From positions 952,368 to 1,016,367 of the forward strand of contig NZ_KZ293963.1 in assembly GCF_002352765.1 (NCBI RefSeq): a stretch of DNA of 64,000 nucleotides, in the 5' to 3' direction. How positions within the stretch are numbered: position 1 is the stretch's first letter; every line of letters begins with the position of its first letter. Shown here in pieces: positions 58,725-64,000 of the stretch. The DNA is from Alteribacter populi (GTDB lineage: Bacteria; Bacillota; Bacilli; Bacillales; Salisediminibacteriaceae). A program made the translations under genes and the position numbers. The notes under the pieces are model-generated. The model made no database searches and was not told where the DNA came from. It saw nothing but the letters and a program-made list of their open reading frames with translations.

Positions 58725-60005
58725 TTAACGCTTTAAGTTAACAAGTTCTTGAAGCACTTCATCAGAAGTCGTGATCATTTTTGTATTTGCTTGGAATCCT
58801 CGTTGGCTGACAATCATTTCTGCAAATTCTTCAGACAAATCAACGTTTGACATCTCCAGTGCAGCTCCGGTTAATGAACCCCGACCGCCGTCACCAGGCA
58901 CGCCAACTTGTGGGTCACCTGAGTTGTTGGACGATTCATAAAGGTTATCCCCTGATTTAGAAAGTCCCCCAGGGTTGTTAAAGTTCGCTAGTGCTAGCTG
59001 GCCAAGGAGTCTTACTTCACCATTAGAGAAAACCCCGTTAATTTCACCTGATTCAGAAATGTTATAGCTCTCAAGAACTCCGTCAAGATTACCATTTACA
59101 TGATCGGCGTCAGCATTTGATGAGCGGGAGAACTGGGTCATACTGCTTAAATCAAGGCTAATATTTATCGGTTCTGCCCCGTTTATAGCAGGTAGGGTTA
59201 TGTCTTCTAAATCTGCCTCCTGAAAAGTTCCATTCCCGCTAAATTGGAGATCATCTGCAAGTTGATTAAACATTTGCTCGTCTCCATCATCAGTAAGATA
59301 GCCCACTTGCCACGTATTTTCACCTGTCTTTTGAAAGACAAGCTCTATTTCATTCACTTCACCTAAAGAGTTGGCTACATTAAAGGAAGCTATCGTTCCA
59401 TTCCCTTGAATCATATCAGAAGAAAATGCCTCTCCATCCTCAAGCAAGGAGCCGACTTCTGCACTTTCGGAAGTCGCATCCAAATTCCCTTTAAAACTAG
59501 CTTCTGTTGTTGCTTGTGGTGCCATTGCATCACCTGCGGCAATTTCTAAATCACCAACTTGATTTTCATTTAATACACCATTTTCATCCGCTGAATAACC
59601 TTGCACTCTTAAGCCGTCTGCTGTGACCAAGCTTCCTTGTTCATCAAGATAAAAATTCCCTGCTCTTGTGTAATAGGATTGGCCTCCGTCATTTGCGATG
59701 AAGAAACCATCTCCTGATATCCCTAAATCAAGATCTCTCCCTGTCGTCTGTAAGGATCCTTGTGTATGAATCGTATCAATGGAAGAAAGGGTGGAACCAA
59801 GACCCACTTGTTGAGGATTCGTACCTCCACGGTTGTCATTTTCCGTACTCGCTCCTGATAATTGCTGTGAAACAAGATCTTGAAACGTTGCCCGCCCTTT
59901 TTTGTAGCCAAATGTGTTCACATTGGAGATATTATTTCCGATAACGTCTAGTTTCGTTTGGAAGTTTTTCATTCCTCCGATTCCTGCATACATCGATCTG
60001 ATCAT
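58725..60005 (-). CDS. flgE: Flagellar hook protein FlgE
   Basis: Hook subunit exported through the flagellar type III apparatus, 426 aa. It has an N-terminal coiled-coil D0 with the flagellar rod/hook signature IGNNISNVNTFGYKKGR, a GISGDGFFIANDG segment near 95, a variable central D1/D2 region (about 140-340) and a conserved C-terminal D0 (EMSNVDLSEEFAEMIVSQRGFQANTKMI; key NVDLSEEFAEMI). Start MIRSMYAGIGG at 60005. Acidic overall, as often seen in alkaliphile surface proteins (inference). Confidence 0.93.
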   Translation of the reverse strand: MIRSMYAGIGGMKNFQTKLDVIGNNISNVNTFGYKKGRATFQDLVSQQLSGASTENDNRGGTNPQQVGLGSTLSSIDTIHTQGSLQTTGRDLDLGISGDGFFIANDGGQSYYTRAGNFYLDEQGSLVTADGLRVQGYSADENGVLNENQVGDLEIAAGDAMAPQATTEASFKGNLDATSESAEVGSLLEDGEAFSSDMIQGNGTIASFNVANSLGEVNEIELVFQKTGENTWQVGYLTDDGDEQMFNQLADDLQFSGNGTFQEADLEDITLPAINGAEPINISLDLSSMTQFSRSSNADADHVNGNLDGVLESYNISESGEINGVFSNGEVRLLGQLALANFNNPGGLSKSGDNLYESSNNSGDPQVGVPGDGGRGSLTGAALEMSNVDLSEEFAEMIVSQRGFQANTKMITTSDEVLQELVNLKR

Positions 60006-60084
60006 GATTTTCGCTCCCTTCAATTTTGGATGCTGATTCAGTCATTCCACAGCATCATGGCTTCCTTTCGGTCCAGCCCCTTAT

Positions 60085-60471
60085 TTATTCATCAATTAAC
60101 ACAGTGCCGTTAATTCCAGTAAATATTTGCGAACCCGCTTCCTGGCGATCCATTGCAGTAATAACAGTACGGTTATGAGCACTGACTACTAATGCTGCAT
60201 CCTTTGTCACAACTAAAGATTCCTGAATTCCTTTTTCTTTCGCTTCGCTTATTTTCTCTTCAATTTTCCCCCACTCGCGATCACTAATGTTAATTGCACG
60301 TTCTTGTATCCGCTTTTTTGCATGCTTACTCATTTTTAACGTTGAAGATTGTTCAAGTGAGTCCGCTAACATCGACTGGAAGGAAACATTTTTTGAATCG
60401 CCACTTGGCTTATTTTTAGTTGGATAAGGAAGTGGCTGTTTAACATGGTGTGCCTGAATGTTGTAGGTCAC
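60085..60471 (-). CDS. TIGR02530-family flagellar operon protein
   Basis: 128-aa protein of the flagellar-operon family TIGR02530, typically found between flgD and flgE in Firmicutes. The core motif KHAKKRIQERAINISDREW (about 49-67) and DAALVVSAHNRTVITAMDR (about 91-109) are characteristic. Its function is not established; it may assist hook assembly. Likely start GTG, after GAGGTGAAG. It follows flgD by 15 bp. Confidence 0.85.
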   Translation of the reverse strand: MTYNIQAHHVKQPLPYPTKNKPSGDSKNVSFQSMLADSLEQSSTLKMSKHAKKRIQERAINISDREWGKIEEKISEAKEKGIQESLVVTKDAALVVSAHNRTVITAMDRQEAGSQIFTGINGTVLIDE

Positions 60472-60486
60472 TTCAGCTTCACCTCG

Positions 60487-60948
60487 CTATTCAGTTAAAT
60501 TAGGTAAGGCAATTCTATTAAGCTCTTCAGGTTTAAGGGTATGTTCACCATCGATTACGAACGAGGTTTTCCCATCTTTGAATGAAACTGCAGTAACTAA
60601 TCCTGTCATCTGTTCGATAACCGTAGATCCATCTTCTAATTTCTTTTCGGAATCCCATTCGACTTGTTTGCCAATCATTTCTCCATGGGAAGAAAAGGGT
60701 GGATTTGACTGAGATTCTAGAAATTGATCGAGCTTTGAATTGATGTTTGTAACCTGTTCTACAGAAGTAAACTGCGCCATCTGAGCAATAAACTCCTTAT
60801 CTTCCATCGGATTCATTGGATCTTGATTTTGTAGTTGCGTCATTAATATCTTAAGGAATGCATCTTTATCGAGGTCATTATTTCGCTTTGACTGCTCATG
60901 CTTTTGATAGTCTTCTAAGTAGAGGCTGTCGTTAATGGATTGAACCAT
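60487..60948 (-). CDS. flgD: Flagellar hook assembly scaffold FlgD
   Basis: Hook-cap/scaffold protein required for FlgE polymerisation, 153 aa. The conserved N-terminal motif DAFLKILMTQLQNQDPMNPMEDKEFIAQMAQFTSVEQ (about 28-64; key QLQNQDPMNPMEDKEF) is present, with a short C-terminal beta domain. Start ATG 60948 (MVQSIND), with AAGGTG upstream. It lies 10 bp after fliK. Confidence 0.93.
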   Translation of the reverse strand: MVQSINDSLYLEDYQKHEQSKRNNDLDKDAFLKILMTQLQNQDPMNPMEDKEFIAQMAQFTSVEQVTNINSKLDQFLESQSNPPFSSHGEMIGKQVEWDSEKKLEDGSTVIEQMTGLVTAVSFKDGKTSFVIDGEHTLKPEELNRIALPNLTE

Positions 60949-60958
60949 AGTAATCACC

Positions 60959-62191
60959 TTACACCTTCGTATTAATTGATTGTTCTAATACACCAGCAAA
61001 ACTTTCTTCCTCTTCTGGTTGACCCTCATCGTCATCTTTTGCATTTTCTTGTTGATGGGAATGCTGCTCAGGTTCTTCATTCTTATCCTTTAAGCCTGGT
61101 TGCTGAGACTGCTGCTGAGTAACTTCAATTCGATCCACTTGGATTTGCTGGCCTTGAAAAGCGTGGCGAAGCTGATGTAATTGAGACTCAATGATTTCTC
61201 TTGAAAAAGTATTTGATGCCATCATCCTTGCTACCATCACGCCGTTTGTTTGTGTAAGGGTAATATCAAGGCGGCCTAAATGTTCAGGATGTAGCTTTAT
61301 AGAAAGTTGCTGAACACCTTGTCCCACCTGTTGAAAGGACCGATTTGATAAAATAGACTCAAACTGTCTTATGAATTGTTGTAGCTGTTGTTCGCTGCTA
61401 CGGCTCTCCCCAAGATGAACCACATGTTGCTGGACCTTACTCATAGGTAGTGTAGTAAAATCTCCTCCCGGTTGTATGGAAGCGGAAGGTTGATTTTGAA
61501 CGAGTGATTCAGTCATGTGACGGGAAAATGCTGCTTTTACAATTTTTTCAGCTTGTTGAAGTTTCATGCCGCCAAATATCGAGTCAGGTTGCCCCCGGTC
61601 AATGCCTTGTCGAACGGCAGTTAGTACATCACGCCACTGAAGCAGCTGGCCTGATGGTTTTCCTTTGTTTTCTTTCGGTAAAAGGGAATGAAAAATGGCT
61701 TTTAATTTTTCTTGCTCGCTTTCACTTCTCATTTCCCTGTCAGTATGAACATTGTGTTGCTGAGCACTGTAAATCGCCAGTAATAGCTCATCAGGTAACT
61801 CTTCATCCAAGAGCATGGTCATAGGTGCCTCTTCTTGGATTAACGAATGGACTTTCTCTGACACTTCATCAGAGTAAAAAGACAGAAGGTAGACGAATTC
61901 TTCATTCGTTAATAGTTCATCTGCTAAAAACATCTCTTCCTCTTTTAAAAGTTCAGTGACTAGTGCTTCCAACGACAGATCTTCTATTTGTTCACCTTCA
62001 CTTAGTAAAAGAGAGGATAAATTACTAGACAACTCAAGGTCACCTTCTCCTTCATTCCCTTTCAACAAAGTGTTTAGCAATTGTTCAAAAGGCGCTTTAC
62101 TATCGTTTTCTCCGTGTTTCTTAGGCGCAACGTTGGTTAATAGCTCAGGTTTTCCTTTTTCCATCACCTTCGATAAGAGAATTTCGTTCAC
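60959..62191 (-). CDS. fliK: Flagellar hook-length control protein FliK
   Basis: Secreted ruler that triggers the export switch at FlhB, 410 aa. Poorly conserved N-terminal two-thirds; a C-terminal Flg_hook domain (about 280-355) contains QQLSIKLHPEHLGRLDITLTQTNGVMVARM (key LHPEHLGRLDITL). A Gln/Glu-rich tail (about 355-405) follows. The likely start is GTG 62191, after GAGGTGAATGT. Placed between ylxF and flgD as in B. subtilis. Confidence 0.9.
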   Translation of the reverse strand: MNEILLSKVMEKGKPELLTNVAPKKHGENDSKAPFEQLLNTLLKGNEGEGDLELSSNLSSLLLSEGEQIEDLSLEALVTELLKEEEMFLADELLTNEEFVYLLSFYSDEVSEKVHSLIQEEAPMTMLLDEELPDELLLAIYSAQQHNVHTDREMRSESEQEKLKAIFHSLLPKENKGKPSGQLLQWRDVLTAVRQGIDRGQPDSIFGGMKLQQAEKIVKAAFSRHMTESLVQNQPSASIQPGGDFTTLPMSKVQQHVVHLGESRSSEQQLQQFIRQFESILSNRSFQQVGQGVQQLSIKLHPEHLGRLDITLTQTNGVMVARMMASNTFSREIIESQLHQLRHAFQGQQIQVDRIEVTQQQSQQPGLKDKNEEPEQHSHQQENAKDDDEGQPEEEESFAGVLEQSINTKV

Positions 62192-62218
62192 ACATTCACC
62201 TCCCTTCTCGTCTCACGA

Positions 62219-62791
62219 TTAATTAGACATTAAACTTACAATTGAAGCCGCTGCTTCCGGGTCCATTCTTGCGAGAATTTCAGAACGTTCAGAAGTCCGC
62301 ATTAACCGTAAGTAAAGAACTGCTTCGTCTTCTTCAACATTTGTAAGAATGTCTGCTGCCTTGGAAGCCGTCATACCTTCTATTGTCTTGACAACTTCCT
62401 GAAGGTCGGTCCGCTCCTCTGTTTCATCTATCTCTTCTGATTCCGATTCGCTGTCGCGGTTGTCTTGAACCTCTTCTTCAAGCATGCTAATTGTTTCGTC
62501 TCTATCAGCCAATTGTTGTTCTAGATGTTCGTTGGTCGATGCATACGTTTCGTTCTCATGCTCTAATTGAATGATACGTTTTTCCATTTCTTCGATTGCC
62601 ATCGTTTCTTCAGTTTCAAAGTATTGACCAATTCCAGGTATGGAAGCTCCTGCTCGTGAAATAGAATCAGTTACATTGATGCCAAGAATCGTAAAAATGG
62701 CAAAAACAAGAATCACTACAGCGACAAAAGGAATGAATAAGAGCATAAAAAATGTTTGAGCCTTACTGTGTCTTTTTTTTGATTTTTCCAT
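62219..62791 (-). CDS. ylxF: YlxF/MotE-like protein with MgtE N-terminal-type domain
   Basis: 190-aa protein in the position of B. subtilis ylxF. It has an N-terminal membrane segment (about 12-36), a coiled-coil (about 65-110), an acidic linker and a C-terminal MgtE_N-like helical domain (IEGMTASKAADILTNVEEDEAVLYLRLM; key MTASKAADIL and MDPEAAASIVSLM). MotE-family members act as motor-protein chaperones elsewhere; here the role is inferred. Start MEKSKKRHS at 62791. Confidence 0.82.
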   Translation of the reverse strand: MEKSKKRHSKAQTFFMLLFIPFVAVVILVFAIFTILGINVTDSISRAGASIPGIGQYFETEETMAIEEMEKRIIQLEHENETYASTNEHLEQQLADRDETISMLEEEVQDNRDSESESEEIDETEERTDLQEVVKTIEGMTASKAADILTNVEEDEAVLYLRLMRTSERSEILARMDPEAAASIVSLMSN

Positions 62792-62805
62792 TATGTCACC
62801 CTGCT

Positions 62806-63243
62806 TCACTTCCACATAAACTGTTGAACGGCGATTTCATCTAATGATTTCATGTCGTTCGCTTTTTGCCAGGACGCATACTGTTCCTGCTTTTTTTGTT
62901 TGACCTTTTCATACTTCTTAACATCAACTGCTCTAAGTGTCCGCTTATGTTCAGAGCTTTGCATTTTTGCCCGCGCTCTCTGAGTCTCCTTTTGACTGCG
63001 GTGAATGATTCTTTCCAAGTCTGAAAGCCGGGTTTGATAATGTTGTAAATGTGAGATGGAGATACCTTTTTCGAGCGCTCCATGATAGTCATTTTCCATT
63101 TCTTCTTTTTGTTTCAGAAGGTGATAAAGTTCCATTGCAACTTCTTCAAACTCACTTGTTGCTTCGTTCCATGCCTCATCGGCTTGGTTTCTTTCATGTT
63201 CTTTAAGCTCAAGAACCTTTTGTAGTGAAAATGTAAAAGACAA
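62806..63243 (-). CDS. fliJ: Flagellar export chaperone FliJ
   Basis: Coiled-coil stalk of the FliHI export ATPase, 145 aa, predicted almost entirely helical. The family N-terminus FTFSLQKVLELKEHE is clear. The start is TTG 63243 (MSFTFSLQ), one base after the fliI stop, with the SD GGTGG inside the fliI end; a longer frame to 63270 would overlap fliI. Confidence 0.9.
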   Translation of the reverse strand: MSFTFSLQKVLELKEHERNQADEAWNEATSEFEEVAMELYHLLKQKEEMENDYHGALEKGISISHLQHYQTRLSDLERIIHRSQKETQRARAKMQSSEHKRTLRAVDVKKYEKVKQKKQEQYASWQKANDMKSLDEIAVQQFMWK

Positions 63244-63244
63244 T

Positions 63245-64000
63245 TTATCCACCCTTTCTGAAGAGGTCAATCAACTGACCAACAGAATCTTCTAACGTGA
63301 TTCGTTCGTGATTACCCTGTTTGAGGAATTGAATGAGTTCAGGATTTAACTGAATCGCTCGATCGACTTCCTTATTTGACCCACGCTTATAAGCTCCGAT
63401 CGTAATGAGATCCTCAGAGTCTTCGTATACAGACAGAAAATGTCGCATCGTGTCTGCTGCTTCTAAGTGGTCAGCACAAACGATGTCCTTCATCACCCGG
63501 CTGACACTTTTTAATACATTGATAGCTGGAAACTGCCCCTTGTTCGCGAGCTTTCGATCAAGAACCAAATGCCCATCCAAAATACCACGCACAGCGTCAG
63601 CAATCGGTTCCGATAAGTCATCCCCATCGACAAGAACTGTATAGAAAGCGGTAATTGTTCCACGTTCATTTGTTCCGCTACGCTCCAGTAATCGTGGCAA
63701 AAGAGCAAATACAGAAGGTGTATACCCTTTTGTTGTTGGAGGTTCACCTACAGCTAAGCCGATTTCTCGTTGTGCCATCGCGACTCGAGTAACACTGTCC
63801 ATCATTAATGTGACGTTTAATCCTAAATCACGAAAATATTCTGCAATCGCAGTTGCGGTCATTGCTCCTTTAATCCTCATTAGGGCTGGTTGATCAGAGG
63901 TGGCTACAACGACAATCGTTTTCTTTAAGCCCTCTTCACCTAAATCTCTTTCAATAAAATCTCTTACTTCACGACCTCTCTCGCCAATGAGAGCGATCAC
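63245..64000 (-). CDS. fliI: Flagellar export ATPase FliI (C-terminal part, cut by window end)
   Basis: ATPase that energises flagellar export. Only the C-terminal 251 residues are inside the window, starting in IALIGERGREVRDF; the N-terminal domain and Walker A lie beyond base 64000. Visible are Walker B MMDSVTRVAMAQREIGLA, GEPPTTKGYTPSVFALLPRLLERSG and the C-terminal helical domain. Not a truncation in the genome, only a window edge. Confidence 0.93.
   Translation of the reverse strand: MIALIGERGREVRDFIERDLGEEGLKKTIVVVATSDQPALMRIKGAMTATAIAEYFRDLGLNVTLMMDSVTRVAMAQREIGLAVGEPPTTKGYTPSVFALLPRLLERSGTNERGTITAFYTVLVDGDDLSEPIADAVRGILDGHLVLDRKLANKGQFPAINVLKSVSRVMKDIVCADHLEAADTMRHFLSVYEDSEDLITIGAYKRGSNKEVDRAIQLNPELIQFLKQGNHERITLEDSVGQLIDLFRKGG

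Overview
The window is a stretch of core chromosome from a low-GC, endospore-forming, motile Firmicute of the family Bacillaceae. Gene order matches the Bacillus subtilis block from fliI leftward to spoIIIE almost gene for gene. The spore genes (dpaA/dpaB, spoIIIE, ymxH, tepA) and the B. subtilis-type flagellar and chemotaxis genes (fliY, cheC, cheD, flhF/flhG, swrB, swrD) support this. The dispersed repeats and the extra fla/che genes suggest an Alkalihalobacillus/B. halodurans-like lineage, but that is inference. Every convincing gene lies on the minus strand, so transcription runs from base 64000 towards base 1.

In transcription order: (1) 64000-39388 is the distal part of the fla/che operon: fliI (cut by the window end), fliJ, ylxF/motE, fliK, flgD, a TIGR02530-type gene, flgE, swrD, fliL, fliM, fliY, cheY, fliZ, fliP, fliQ, fliR, flhB, flhA, flhF, flhG, cheB, cheA, cheW, cheC, cheD, a small membrane protein, sigD, a FapA/DUF342 protein, a small basic protein and swrB. 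Genes are tightly packed, often with ATGA or 8-nt overlaps. (2) 39240-31737 holds rpsB, tsf, pyrH, frr, then the isoprenoid, phospholipid and membrane-protease genes uppS, cdsA, dxr and rseP. (3) 31532-25210 holds proS and polC. (4) 24869-14382 holds rimP, nusA, rnpM, ylxQ, infB, ylxP, rbfA, truB, ribF, rpsO and pnp (transcription, translation and RNA decay). (5) 14146-3190 holds ylxY, mlpA, ymxH, the dipicolinate synthase genes dpaA/dpaB, the lysine/DAP genes asd, dapG and dapA, the RNase J2 gene, tepA and ylzJ. (6) spoIIIE, then 554 bp of repeat-rich intergenic DNA at the left edge.

The biology is largely conserved housekeeping. asd, dapG and dapA feed dihydrodipicolinate to DpaAB in the mother cell and to cell-wall DAP. 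TepA and SpoIIIE belong to the same sporulation programme. The fla/che genes build the type III export gate, C-ring, hook and chemotaxis signalling, ending with the sigma factor for late motility genes.

No prophage, insertion-sequence transposase, CRISPR array, tRNA, rRNA, defence island or riboswitch was seen. The unexplained structure is intergenic. There are several families of short MITE-like repeats, two of them sitting at the stop codons of rseP and fapA. A sigma-G-like promoter upstream of tepA has a spacer that carries a perfect anti-Shine-Dalgarno arm. The left edge carries a promoter with an overlapping palindrome. Three accessory genes sit inside the fla/che operon compared with B. 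subtilis. No wholly new system is evident; the tepA leader is the most interesting regulatory hypothesis.
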